Part shown: positions 10,100 to 17,756 of the stretch, piece after piece
How positions within the stretch are numbered: position 1 is the first letter of the stretch
Layout of the letters: the number at the start of each line of letters is the position of its first letter
From: Deltaproteobacteria bacterium
GTDB lineage: Bacteria > Desulfobacterota > Desulfomonilia > Desulfomonilales > Desulfomonilaceae
DNA length: 64,000 nucleotides
Direction of reading: 5' to 3'
NCBI GenBank assembly: GCA_016875095.1
Contig: VGSG01000002.1
Coordinates: 1-64,000, forward strand
Position numbers and translations under genes: made by a program
The notes under the pieces: model-generated
Told to the model about the DNA's origin: nothing
The model's input: only the letters and a program-made list of their open reading frames with translations
Database searches by the model: none

Positions 10100-10684
10100 G
10101 TGTTGACTACCCAAAACAATGGTTGCCAACTTTCTTCGTCATTTGTCGGACCCTTGCAGTTACGTCTGCTAAGCGGCCTCGTTCTTGCCCTGCTCCTAGC
10201 CATTCTACTGTGTGGCTTGTCGGCGCACGCTCAGGAAGAGGAAATCACGATCCCGAAGCAGCCCGTGCCCCCGGTGGACCCTGCGGATCGGTTTTTCGAT
10301 ATCACGATACCGCCGGGATTCGAGCCGATTCAGTCGGACGACGCGGGCATTCTCAAATGGCGGAAGGGCCCGGCTGAGATCTACCTGGTGGTGGGGGACA
10401 ATCTGTCCAGGTCGTCCAAGAAGGTCTATGACGAGCTTTTCCAGGCTGCCAAGAACAACAAGAAAATCGAAAAGGTGGAAGCCATCCGGGTCCGTGGCGG
10501 AAAGGCGTTCTTATTCAAAGAACAGCCCCCTGGAGAGGAGAGCAGAACTCGCTTGTGGCGACTCTTCGTTATCACGGATCAGAAGATCATCAATGTGGAC
10601 TTCGTCGCGCCTCGAAAGGATTTTGAAACGTATTCCCGCGATTTTGACGCCACCCTCAAGTCATTTAAGCTGAAAGACTCCTGA
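10100..10684 (+). CDS. exported protein of unknown function
   Basis: The mature part (from about AQEEE) is roughly 150 residues with a mixed alpha/beta look (ITIPPGFEPI, AEIYLVVGDN, NVDFVAPRKDFETY), resembling small PsbP/DUF1795-like secreted proteins, though I cannot name a family. A signal peptide with the core LVLALLLAILLCGLSAHA precedes it. Longer in-frame starts exist back to 9938 but would read through the palindromic repeat, so they are unlikely. GTG 10100 or TTG 10103 is preceded by AAGAGG (10090-10095). It ends 16 bases before selA and may be co-transcribed with it. Confidence 0.65.
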   Translation: MLTTQNNGCQLSSSFVGPLQLRLLSGLVLALLLAILLCGLSAHAQEEEITIPKQPVPPVDPADRFFDITIPPGFEPIQSDDAGILKWRKGPAEIYLVVGDNLSRSSKKVYDELFQAAKNNKKIEKVEAIRVRGGKAFLFKEQPPGEESRTRLWRLFVITDQKIINVDFVAPRKDFETYSRDFDATLKSFKLKDS

Positions 10685-10700
10685 TACGGAGAAGCTCCGC

Positions 10701-12119
10701 ATGGCGCGCTCCCCACAAGAGTTGATGCGAGCAATCCCATCGGTTGACCGTGTGTTGAGTGACAAGGCTATTGCGCGGCTCCGAGCGCGATACAGCGAGG
10801 ACTTGATCAAACGCATGGTCAGGCTGGGGCTTGAGAAGCTCCGTGAGGAGCTTCGAAACGGCGCCGCGGGAAAGGCGGACTGCGCCATGAAAGCGGTTGC
10901 GGAGCGTGTGGCTCGCCTCCTTGAGGAAAGGGTAGGGCCCAGGCTGCGCACCGTAATCAATGCCACCGGCGTTATCGTACACACCAATCTGGGCCGGTCG
11001 CCGCTTTCCAAGCGGGTTGCCGACCGTATCGCAGAAATCGCCTGCTCCTATTCCAACCTGGAATACAATCTGGAAGAAGGCCGCCGAGGCGAACGCAATG
11101 CGCATTTGCGTAAGCTTATGCAGGAGCTGACCGGCTCGGAAGATGCGATTGCCGTGAACAACAACGCGGCCGCGGTGCTGTTGGCGCTGTCAAGCCTGGC
11201 CCAGGCCCGGGAAGTGGTGGTTTCCCGCGGTGAACTGATCGAGATCGGCGGATCATTCCGCATTCCGGACGTGATGGCGCGATCCGGGGCTATTCTGCGT
11301 GAAGTGGGCACTACCAATCGCACTCATCCAAGGGATTACATCAACGCGATCAACGAAAACACCGCGCTCATCCTCAAGGTCCACCCAAGCAATTACCGGA
11401 TAGAGGGCTTTACCAGAGAAGTGGAGCTGGAGGAGCTCGTCGCAATAGGCCGCGATCGAGGCGTGCCCACCATGATGGATCTGGGGAGCGGCTGCCTGGT
11501 GGATCTGTCGCCGTTTGGCCTGGAAAGGGAAACTACGGTCCAGAGAGTGATTGCCGCTGATGTGGATGTGGTCAGCTTCAGCGGCGACAAGCTCCTGGGC
11601 GGTCCGCAGGCGGGAATCCTCGCAGGCCGAGCGGAGCTGATCGAGAAGATGCGCGCCAACCCGCTCGCGAGAGCGCTCCGCATGGACAAGCTCACGCTTG
11701 CCGCGTTGGAAGCCACGCTGCTGGAATACACCAGTCCAAAAGGGCCGGTCGACGGCGTCCCGACGCTGGCCATGATCATGAAGCCTCGCGAAGAGCTTGA
11801 AGCCATCGCGGAAACCATTGCCGCAGAGCTGGAATCCGCGCTGAAAAAACGAGCCGACATTAGCATCGTGGTTGGTGTGGGCCGGGTAGGGGGTGGAGCG
11901 CTTCCTCTGGAAGATCTTCCTGGCCCGAGGGTCTCTGTTCAGCCTCGCAACGTGTCCGCAGGCCGCCTGGAACAGGCCTTGAGAGCCGGTGATCCTCCCA
12001 TGATCGTTCTGGTCAAAGACGATGCGATTCTTATTGACCCGCGAACCTTGCTGCCAGGCCAACCGGACGCGGTTCCAGCGCTTGTGAACGCGGCCGTGGA
12101 TCGAGCTGAAACCATCTGA
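10701..12119 (+). CDS. selA: L-seryl-tRNA(Sec) selenium transferase (selenocysteine synthase)
   Basis: SelA is a PLP enzyme that converts seryl-tRNA(Sec) to selenocysteinyl-tRNA(Sec) with selenophosphate. At 472 residues it is the normal length. Diagnostic stretches are VINATGVIVHTNLGRSPLS, the NNNAAAVLLAL segment, GSFRIPDVM, ILREVGTTNRT and SFSGDKLLGGPQAG, where Lys297 is the PLP-binding lysine. The ATG has GGAG about 10 bases upstream. The usual partner selB is not adjacent; a repeat, a small membrane peptide and a pseudouridine synthase follow. Its presence shows the genome can make selenocysteine, which matters for the TGA-interrupted regulator at 30231. Only one reading frame is involved and no damage is visible. 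Confidence 0.96.
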   Translation: MARSPQELMRAIPSVDRVLSDKAIARLRARYSEDLIKRMVRLGLEKLREELRNGAAGKADCAMKAVAERVARLLEERVGPRLRTVINATGVIVHTNLGRSPLSKRVADRIAEIACSYSNLEYNLEEGRRGERNAHLRKLMQELTGSEDAIAVNNNAAAVLLALSSLAQAREVVVSRGELIEIGGSFRIPDVMARSGAILREVGTTNRTHPRDYINAINENTALILKVHPSNYRIEGFTREVELEELVAIGRDRGVPTMMDLGSGCLVDLSPFGLERETTVQRVIAADVDVVSFSGDKLLGGPQAGILAGRAELIEKMRANPLARALRMDKLTLAALEATLLEYTSPKGPVDGVPTLAMIMKPREELEAIAETIAAELESALKKRADISIVVGVGRVGGGALPLEDLPGPRVSVQPRNVSAGRLEQALRAGDPPMIVLVKDDAILIDPRTLLPGQPDAVPALVNAAVDRAETI

Positions 12120-12168
12120 GGCACCGACTAGAAGCGGCTGCAAGACCGAAAAACTTTTGGAAGACTAG

Positions 12169-12220
12169 CCGGGGAGGCCCTTTTTGTGTAAAAAGGGCCT
12201 CCCCGGACCCCTCCCCCAAA
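12169..12220. repeat. palindromic repeat element, copy B
   Basis: A perfect 17-bp stem (12169-12185 with 12190-12206; arm CCGGGGAGGCCCTTTTT) around a GTGT loop, followed by CCCCTCCCCC and AAAACTCCC. It begins 50 bases after the selA stop codon and could also act as its terminator. Confidence 0.85.
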
Positions 12221-12343
12221 ACTCCCAGCTCTTGGAGCCGCTTGTGATCGCTCCTGTGGCCGCCTGTTTGGGACAAGAACGCGTGAGCAGAGGATCGCAA
12301 GTACAGGGTTCGTTCCCCATTTGCCCAAAGAGGAGCGCTCGTT

Positions 12344-12502
12344 GTGGATCAAACAGTGAACAAAGAGAGCGGCAAGTCTAGATCGAGAGTTGTTCTAGGT
12401 CTTGGAGTGGCATTCTTTGTCCTGGTTCTGATCATTCTCATTGTCATTGAGGCATTAGTAGTTGCCCCCGGCCCGGCGTCCACGCCACCTCCATGGCCGT
12501 GA
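12344..12502 (+). CDS. small single-pass membrane peptide (52 aa)
   Basis: GTG at 12344 opens a 52-codon frame closed by TGA at 12500-12502. AGAGGAG lies 8-9 bases upstream. The product has a charged N-terminus (VDQTVNKESGKSRSR), one strongly hydrophobic helix (about residues 16-41, rich in Leu/Val/Ile) and a Pro-rich tail. This is a typical small membrane peptide layout. I know no family for it. It sits between selA and the pseudouridine synthase gene. Confidence 0.5.
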   Translation: MDQTVNKESGKSRSRVVLGLGVAFFVLVLIILIVIEALVVAPGPASTPPPWP

Positions 12503-12635
12503 TCTGCCTGGAATTTGTTGCAGAACATCCTTCGCTCGAAAAGGCGGGTTCGGCATATTGAGCAGGCATGCGGCGAACCTGAAAGATAAGTCGAAAGCGG
12601 ATTTGACACACGTTAATGAACTCCTTTGACCAAAT

Positions 12636-13613
12636 ATGTCCATGAATCATCCCAAAACCACCTCTGCAATTCCCCAGAACGCCACTCCAGACAGAGCAGA
12701 TCGGCTCCTGGCCGAGCTTCTGAAGGAGACATTCAGTCGGTCAGGTGTGGCACGCCTCATCCGACTGGGCCGCATCCGCTTGTTCGGCAAAGCTATCCGG
12801 CCTTCAACAATCTTGAAGCCTGGAGATGTGGTGGAGATCGATCTTGCAGACCACGAGCCGGTCCTTGATTTGGCCGAGCCTGCGCCTTCGGTCGATATTC
12901 TCTTTGAAGATGAAGATCTGATTGTGGTCAACAAACCTCCGGGACTGGTTGTGCATCCGGGCGCGGGCCGGCCGGTCACGACGCTCGTGGATGCGCTGGT
13001 ACGTTCGAGACCGGAGATGGTCGGAGTCGGCCAGCCTGGTCGCTGGGGTGTGGTGCATCGCTTGGACAAAGACACTTCCGGTGTGATGGTGGTCGCCAAG
13101 CGCGACAAGGCGTATGGGGCGCTTTCAACCGCGTTCAAAGAGCACTCGATTCATCGGGTGTACCTGGCGCTCGTCAGAGGCGAACCATCAATAGACGAAG
13201 GAGTGGTAGATAGGCCGTTGGGCCGTCATGCCAAAGATCGCAAGAGGATCTCCACAACCACCACAAAGCCCAGGCCGGCTATTACTCGTTGGAAGGCGCT
13301 GCAAAAGCTCGGTGGAATAACGCTCATGGAAGTTGCCCCCAAGACCGGCCGAACGCATCAGATCCGGGTCCACCTCGCGGCTATCGGGCTGCCTGTGGCC
13401 GGAGATCCTGTGTACGGCCGATTGCGCAAGAAAACAACCGTGAGAGATGCTGCGCTGCGCCGCGGCCTGGAAAGCCTCAAAAGGCAGGCTTTGCACGCGG
13501 CCGTGCTGGGTTTCACGCATCCCCGTTCGGGAGAATACCTGGAATTCTCGGCTCCAATGCCTGAAGACATGGCAGCCGTGGTTTCGATGATGCGTAGCGG
13601 ATGTAAAGCTTAG
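12636..13613 (+). CDS. RluA/RluD-family pseudouridine synthase
   Basis: This protein of 325 residues isomerises uridine to pseudouridine in RNA, probably large-subunit rRNA. An N-terminal S4-like RNA-binding domain (about residues 20-80, with RSGVARLIRLGRIRLFG and LKPGDVV) precedes the catalytic domain. The active site motif HRLDKDTSG contains the catalytic aspartate, and TGRTHQIRVHLAAIGLPVAGDPVYG is the usual downstream signature. RluD (positions 1911/1915/1917) is the closest known type by layout, but the target cannot be assigned from sequence alone. Start is ATG 12636 or 12642; no strong ribosome-binding site is seen. Confidence 0.9.
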   Translation: MSMNHPKTTSAIPQNATPDRADRLLAELLKETFSRSGVARLIRLGRIRLFGKAIRPSTILKPGDVVEIDLADHEPVLDLAEPAPSVDILFEDEDLIVVNKPPGLVVHPGAGRPVTTLVDALVRSRPEMVGVGQPGRWGVVHRLDKDTSGVMVVAKRDKAYGALSTAFKEHSIHRVYLALVRGEPSIDEGVVDRPLGRHAKDRKRISTTTTKPRPAITRWKALQKLGGITLMEVAPKTGRTHQIRVHLAAIGLPVAGDPVYGRLRKKTTVRDAALRRGLESLKRQALHAAVLGFTHPRSGEYLEFSAPMPEDMAAVVSMMRSGCKA

Positions 13614-13688
13614 GAGTTTCTTGAAGAGTAGCCGGGGAGGCCCTTCTTGCAAGAAGGGCCTCCCCGGACCCCTCCCCAAGAACTCCTA
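13611..13688. repeat. palindromic repeat element, copy C
   Basis: The core 13632-13667 is a perfect 36-base palindrome with arm CCGGGGAGGCCCTTCTTG. Outer arms TAGGAGTT (from 13611) and AACTCCTA (to 13688) frame it, and the left arm includes the stop codon of the pseudouridine synthase gene. Compared with copies A and B, paired changes in the stem (TTTTT to TTCTT with AAAAA to AAGAA) preserve the pairing. Confidence 0.85.
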
Positions 13689-13715
13689 TATTTCCAGCCA
13701 CTTCCAATCCGCGTT

Positions 13716-14118
13716 AGGATGTGGTGACCTCGCCGGACGCGGGGTCACCGCATCCTACTCGCTGGGGAAGCTCTTTGCCGCCATAGGCGCTAAAATAGGG
13801 TCACGTTGTTTGGCTTTGGCACGCCCCCAAAGGGGCAGCAGGAAGTAGCCCGGCGATTCATCGCCGGGAAAAGGCGCCAAAATCTCTTGTCTTGAGAGTC
13901 CCGGGGGACGACAGGTGTAGGTCGGATTGAGTTCCGCGTTCTGTGCGGGACGAAATCCGACATGGTGTCAAAGCCAATGGTGTCGGGTTTCGCCGGGCTC
14001 AACCCGACCTACAAAGTGCCGTCCCTCCGGGACTCAGAGACCTTATTCGTTGACTGTTCACCTTACCCGGCAATGAATTACCGGGCTACTATCTTGGTGT
14101 CCCTGTGGGACACCCAAG
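13716..14118. repeat. cluster of unrelated hairpins in a 500-base intergenic region
   Basis: At least four structures follow one another. A 14-bp stem has arms 13716-13729 and 13743-13756. An 8-bp stem CCCGGCGA/TCGCCGGG lies at 13849-13868. A nested set starts with TGTAGGTCGG (13916) and ends with CCGACCTACA (14012). A stem around GGTGTCCC/GGGACACC spans about 14093-14118. No protein-coding frame between 13614 and 14183 is convincing. Such clusters are typical landing zones for small non-autonomous palindromic elements. Confidence 0.65.
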
Positions 14119-14183
14119 ATTTGGGAGCGTAAGTGGGGAGTTACTTGAGCGCCTATGCCCCGTGCCCTCCCTCGCCGCGTCCC

Positions 14184-14501
14184 TCAAAAGCTCGGTGGTT
14201 TTGCGGACACGTCCAGGATTTTCACCGGACGGTCAAAGGTCTTCCAGCCGTGTCGTTTGCCTGCGGGCAGAAAGTAGCATTGATTGGGCCCTAGCTTCTT
14301 TCGGTCGTCCTCCACAAACATCTCGATTTGGCCGTCAAGGACGATGCCGCACTGGTCAAAGGGGTGCTCGTGACCTGTGTCTTCCTTGCCTGCGGCAATC
14401 TCCATGCAGACCATGATGAGGTTGGCGCCGATTTCCGCCTTACTCATGATCCCCGGGCGAAATTCCGCCAATTGCGCGTCTTTGAGATCCCAAAATGCCA
14501 T
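14184..14501 (-). CDS. small cupin-domain protein
   Basis: A single-domain cupin of 105 residues. Conserved parts are GHEHPFDQCGIVLDGQIEMFVEDD (first metal-binding motif with the His/His/Gln pattern) and NQCYFLPAGKRHGWKTFDRPVKILDVSAKP (second motif). Such small cupins bind a metal or a small ligand; no reaction can be assigned. The ATG at 14501 has AGGAGAG about 6 bases upstream, which decides it against the longer reading from 14540. It is divergent from etfB, so the two may share a control region. Confidence 0.8.
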   Translation of the reverse strand: MAFWDLKDAQLAEFRPGIMSKAEIGANLIMVCMEIAAGKEDTGHEHPFDQCGIVLDGQIEMFVEDDRKKLGPNQCYFLPAGKRHGWKTFDRPVKILDVSAKPPSF

Positions 14502-14523
14502 TGTCTCTCTCCTGCCTTTTCCC

Positions 14524-14553
14524 TTGACTCTCGCAATCAACTGCTAGTAAAGT
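14524..14553 (+). promoter_or_regulatory. candidate sigma-70 promoter for etfB-etfA
   Basis: TTGACT (14524-14529) and TAAAGT (14548-14553) are separated by 18 bases, about 70 bases before the etfB start. An inverted TTGACT/AGTCAA pair (14524-14529 and 14551-14556) overlaps it. Confidence 0.4.
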
Positions 14554-14623
14554 CAATAAGTTTATCAATCCATCGGGTTCCCAAATCCTCGTCCCGTGAG
14601 TCAGAATGAAAGGAGGATCATCC

Positions 14624-15403
14624 TTGAAATCACTGGTCTGTCTAAAACAGGTCCCTGACACGGAAACGCAGATAAAAGTCAATCCCGAGGGGACTGGGAT
14701 TGTCACGGAAGGGATCAAGCACATCATCAATCCCTATGATGAGTTCAGCGTGGAAGAAGCCCTGCGCCTCAAAGAGAAATTCAAGGAAGGCGAGGTGGTC
14801 ATTCTGGCTATCGGTCCTGACCGAGCCACGGAGTCGATCCGAACGGCCCTTGCAATGGGCGCGGACCGGGGTATCCATGTGAACGATCCCGCGGTCAATA
14901 CGGCCGATCCGTTTGCCGTGGCGCAAGCGTTGGCCGCGGCCGCCAAGGACGTCCAATACGACGTGATCTTTTGCGGCCATCGGGCCATTGACGACGACTT
15001 CTGCGAAGTCGGCGCAATGCTCGCAGAATTCCTCGGGCTGCCTCAAGTGACGCTCGTCACCAAAGTTGAGGTGGCCGCAGATAAGAAGAGCGCAATCCTG
15101 GAGCGAGACATCGAGGGCGGCAAGGAAACCGTGGAAGTTCCCCTGCCTTGCGTGGTCACGTCTCAGAAGGGTCTCAATGAGCCGAGGTATGCTTCGCTAC
15201 CGGGGATCATGAAGGCCAAGAAGAAGCCGATTGATGCCAAGAACGCGGCTGCGCTGGGAGTCTCTGTGGAGGCGAAACTTCAGTCCAAGGAGTACTCCAT
15301 GCCTCCCGAGCGGAAGGCCGGCAAAAAGATTGAAGGGTTGGAGCCTCCGGACGCGGCCAAACAGGTGGTGCAGGCGCTGCGCAACGAGGCAAAGATTATC
15401 TGA
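14624..15403 (+). CDS. etfB: electron transfer flavoprotein, beta subunit
   Basis: EtfB is the small subunit of the heterodimeric FAD protein that carries electrons between acyl-CoA dehydrogenases and a membrane quinone reductase, or takes part in flavin-based bifurcation. The start KSLVCLKQVPDTE and the later RTALAMGADRGIHV and CGHRAIDDDFCEVGAMLAEFLGLPQVT are classical. I chose TTG 14624 because AAGGAGG (14609-14615) sits 8 bases upstream and the protein then starts as EtfB proteins do; the upstream ATG at 14606 would precede the ribosome-binding site. etfA follows 38 bases later. The AMP/FAD binding details that separate bifurcating from ordinary ETFs cannot be settled here. Confidence 0.94.
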   Translation: MKSLVCLKQVPDTETQIKVNPEGTGIVTEGIKHIINPYDEFSVEEALRLKEKFKEGEVVILAIGPDRATESIRTALAMGADRGIHVNDPAVNTADPFAVAQALAAAAKDVQYDVIFCGHRAIDDDFCEVGAMLAEFLGLPQVTLVTKVEVAADKKSAILERDIEGGKETVEVPLPCVVTSQKGLNEPRYASLPGIMKAKKKPIDAKNAAALGVSVEAKLQSKEYSMPPERKAGKKIEGLEPPDAAKQVVQALRNEAKII

Positions 15404-15441
15404 TCGTGATCGGAAAGCGTGAATCGGAGGGCAAGTAAACA

Positions 15442-16422
15442 ATGTCGAAAGTGCTCATATACGGAGAAATCAAGGCGGGTAAGCTGAAGAAAACCGCATT
15501 GGAACTCACCAGCGAAGGTAGAAAGATCGCCGACGGTCTTGGAGCGGACGCGGGTGTGGTCCTCATGGGTCCTCACGCGGAGCAATTCGCTCCGGATGTG
15601 GCCAAGTACGGCGCGGATAAGGTCTACATCGTAGAAGCGCCGCAACTGGAATCGTATAACTCGGAATACTTTGCGCAGGCGCTCGCTCAGGTGGCGAAGG
15701 AAAAAGGGGCTGAGGTCCTGCTGATCAGCCATTCGATCCACGGAAAGGACCTTGCGCCACGCGCCGCGGCGAAGCTCGGGGTCGCAGTCGTCGCGGACTG
15801 CATTTCCTTCGAGCTGGACGGAGGCAAGCTTGTGGGCAGGCGCCCGATGTACGCGGGCAAATGCTACGCGAAGTGGGTGAGCTTGAGTTCGCCACAGATG
15901 GCCACTGCTCGACCCAACGTCCTGGAAGTGCGTGAAAATCCTAAAGCGGGCGCGGTGGAAAAGATATCGTTCAGCCCGGACACCAGCCGAGCGACCTATA
16001 CCACCAAAGACCTGAACCTGGATACGAGCGGCAAAGTGGACCTTACCGAGGCCGAGATCATCATATCCGGCGGCCGAGGCATGGGAGGCCCTGATTATGC
16101 GCTCTTGGAAGAAGCAGCCGGAATATTCGGTTCAAGGGCTACTGTAGGCGCTTCCCGAGCCGCGGTGGACGCGGGGTGGCGTCCCCATTCGGACCAGGTG
16201 GGCCAGACTGGAAAGACGGTTACACCGAATCTGTACATAGCCTGCGGCATATCCGGCTCAATCCAGCACCTGGCCGGGATGGGCTCGTCAAAGGTGATCG
16301 TTGCGATCAACAAAGACCCTGAGGCTCCTATTTTCACAAAGGCCGATTACGGCATTGTGGGCGATCTGTTCAAGGTGCTGCCGGAATTTAACAAGGAGCT
16401 CAAGAGCCTCCTGGCGGAATAG
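15442..16422 (+). CDS. etfA: electron transfer flavoprotein, alpha subunit
   Basis: EtfA, 326 residues, is the FAD-binding partner of EtfB. The C-terminal FAD domain shows SGGRGMGGPDY, GASRAAVDAGWRPHSDQVGQTGKTVTPNLYIACGISGSIQHLAGM and INKDPEAPIF, the standard ETF-alpha signature. GGAGGGCAAG is located about 8-15 bases before ATG 15442. The gene forms an operon with etfB. No dehydrogenase or ETF:quinone oxidoreductase lies next to it, so its electron donors are encoded elsewhere; the HgdB-like proteins at 30.9-33.3 kb could be functionally linked but that is speculation. Confidence 0.95.
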   Translation: MSKVLIYGEIKAGKLKKTALELTSEGRKIADGLGADAGVVLMGPHAEQFAPDVAKYGADKVYIVEAPQLESYNSEYFAQALAQVAKEKGAEVLLISHSIHGKDLAPRAAAKLGVAVVADCISFELDGGKLVGRRPMYAGKCYAKWVSLSSPQMATARPNVLEVRENPKAGAVEKISFSPDTSRATYTTKDLNLDTSGKVDLTEAEIIISGGRGMGGPDYALLEEAAGIFGSRATVGASRAAVDAGWRPHSDQVGQTGKTVTPNLYIACGISGSIQHLAGMGSSKVIVAINKDPEAPIFTKADYGIVGDLFKVLPEFNKELKSLLAE

Positions 16423-16467
16423 GAGCAGTTGCAGAGTCTGTAACTTCTTATAGATGTTGGAGGAGAG

Positions 16468-16501
16468 CTCTAGGAGCCTGTGCCTCGACAGGCTCCTAGA
16501 G
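16468..16501 (+). terminator. hairpin after etfA
   Basis: Perfect 14-base arms (16468-16481 and 16488-16501) enclose a 6-base loop, 45 bases after the etfA stop codon, followed by GTTTGAAAC and a short CTTTT. It is probably the operon terminator. Confidence 0.65.
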
Positions 16502-16502
16502 T

Positions 16503-16970
16503 TTGAAACTGCTTTTCTCCAGCGGTGGCTTCCACGGCCGTCCGGGGTAGTTGATCTCAAAACGGAACAACGGGAATTGTTTCGGCAGACGCATGATATT
16601 GAATACCATAACGCCGATTGACAACCGATCAAGCCACGAAGAGAGCGGCCAGCCGAAGTGAATTATTACGTCACGGTCTTTCACATCAATTCGCTTTCCG
16701 ACAGGTAATACCCTGTTCTTGGCGCGACTGTCCCGCGAGGCCCGGGGTTGCTCCTCGTTCCCGTGCCGGCAGGGGCGCCGGTCCCTACCAAAATAAGAAC
16801 CAAGCAATGAATATCGATTGGGCCGGCAAAAGTCCTGTAGCGGCCGGCGTCCCTGCCGGCCACATCTTCAGCTTTCCGACAGTTGCGGCCATTACCACTG
16901 TCACTTCTTTGACCGCGCATTTGTAATAGTATTGCGCCTATGTCCCTATTTCCCCCCAATTTCTTAGGCC
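16503..16970. other. intergenic region with GC-rich inverted repeats
   Basis: No convincing gene. A minus-strand frame (16496-16807) contains a plausible-looking C-terminal stretch (FGWPLSSWLDRL ... FEINYPGRPW), possibly a gene remnant, but its first half reads through repeat-like DNA. Short palindromes such as GGCCGGC/GCCGGCC (16842-16861) and a G/C-rich block at 16755-16795 resemble dispersed intergenic repeats. Confidence 0.35.
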
Positions 16971-17756
16971 CTAGCGGTTGGCGGCTTTCCTGGTGAGTCT
17001 CGAGGTTTCTCGCTCCAGGCGGACGCGAGCGGCTGGGTCGGTCTCTTGCTTGAGCGCTGTCTTGTACCAGGTGAGGGCTTTGGACAAGTCGCCTTTCTGG
17101 CCGTACACGAATGCGAGGTGTTTGATCGCCTTCTGGTCATTGGGATCCAGGGCTATTATTTCGGTAAGGTCCTTGACGGCTTCGTCGTAACGCCCCATCT
17201 GGCCCAAGACATATGCCCTGTTGCCCAGGGCCGCGGTCATGCGTGGCTGAGTCTTAATAATGAGGCTCAGGTCTTCAAGCGCGCTCTCGGGGGCGCCGGC
17301 GTCCAGGAGCAGCGCAGCTCGATTCATTCGGGCCTTGATGTTTGAAGGCTCCAAATCAAGCGCGCGACCAAAATCTTTGAGAGCTTTTTCGAAATCCCCG
17401 TGACGTCGGTGGGCTACGCCGCGGGCGATGTAGGCGTCCGCAGACTTGGCGTCGAGCTTGAGGGCTCGGTCCAGGTCCTTGAGCGCGGATTCGATGTCCC
17501 CGCCCGCGAGGAAGGTTTTTCCTCGGTTCAGGTGTGCAAAGCTATTCTTTTCCCACGCATTGATGCTCTCCGCAAAAAGACTCATCGCAGCGTTCAGATC
17601 CCCCGCGTTGGCCTTCACGATGGCCGCGCGAGCCTTTTGCATTGAACGATCCGGGTCATCAGCGGCCGCGGCTCGAGCAACGACGGACAAACTCAGCAGC
17701 AGGGCGACCGTCAACAGAGAAGCTCTGCGGAGAATCGAAGTAAATGATCGGTTCAT
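16971..17756 (-). CDS. exported tetratricopeptide-repeat protein
   Basis: 261 residues with a signal peptide (LTVALLLSLSVVARAAA) and about five to six TPR units from residue 50 to 240, each with the A-x-x-x-x-G-x3-Y/F-x2-A pattern (for example NRGKTFLAGGDIESALKDLD and ARGVAHRRHGDFEKALKDFG). TPRs form protein-binding superhelices, so it is a periplasmic scaffold. Its start overlaps the stop of the upstream phosphodiester-glycosidase-like gene by 4 bases, indicating translational coupling. The specific partner is unknown. Confidence 0.85.
   Translation of the reverse strand: MNRSFTSILRRASLLTVALLLSLSVVARAAAADDPDRSMQKARAAIVKANAGDLNAAMSLFAESINAWEKNSFAHLNRGKTFLAGGDIESALKDLDRALKLDAKSADAYIARGVAHRRHGDFEKALKDFGRALDLEPSNIKARMNRAALLLDAGAPESALEDLSLIIKTQPRMTAALGNRAYVLGQMGRYDEAVKDLTEIIALDPNDQKAIKHLAFVYGQKGDLSKALTWYKTALKQETDPAARVRLERETSRLTRKAANR

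Noticed and set aside
13611-14183. Direct repeats as a CRISPR array
   Set aside because: The units are unrelated hairpins without constant repeats or equal spacers.
14524-14556. TTGACT/AGTCAA inverted pair before etfB as another site for the selenoregulator
   Set aside because: The half-sites are 21 bases apart and differ from the palindrome at 30203, so the resemblance is probably accidental.
16496-16807. A 103-residue minus-strand frame after etfA
   Set aside because: Its first half reads through repeat-like DNA; only the end looks protein-like, so at most it is a remnant.
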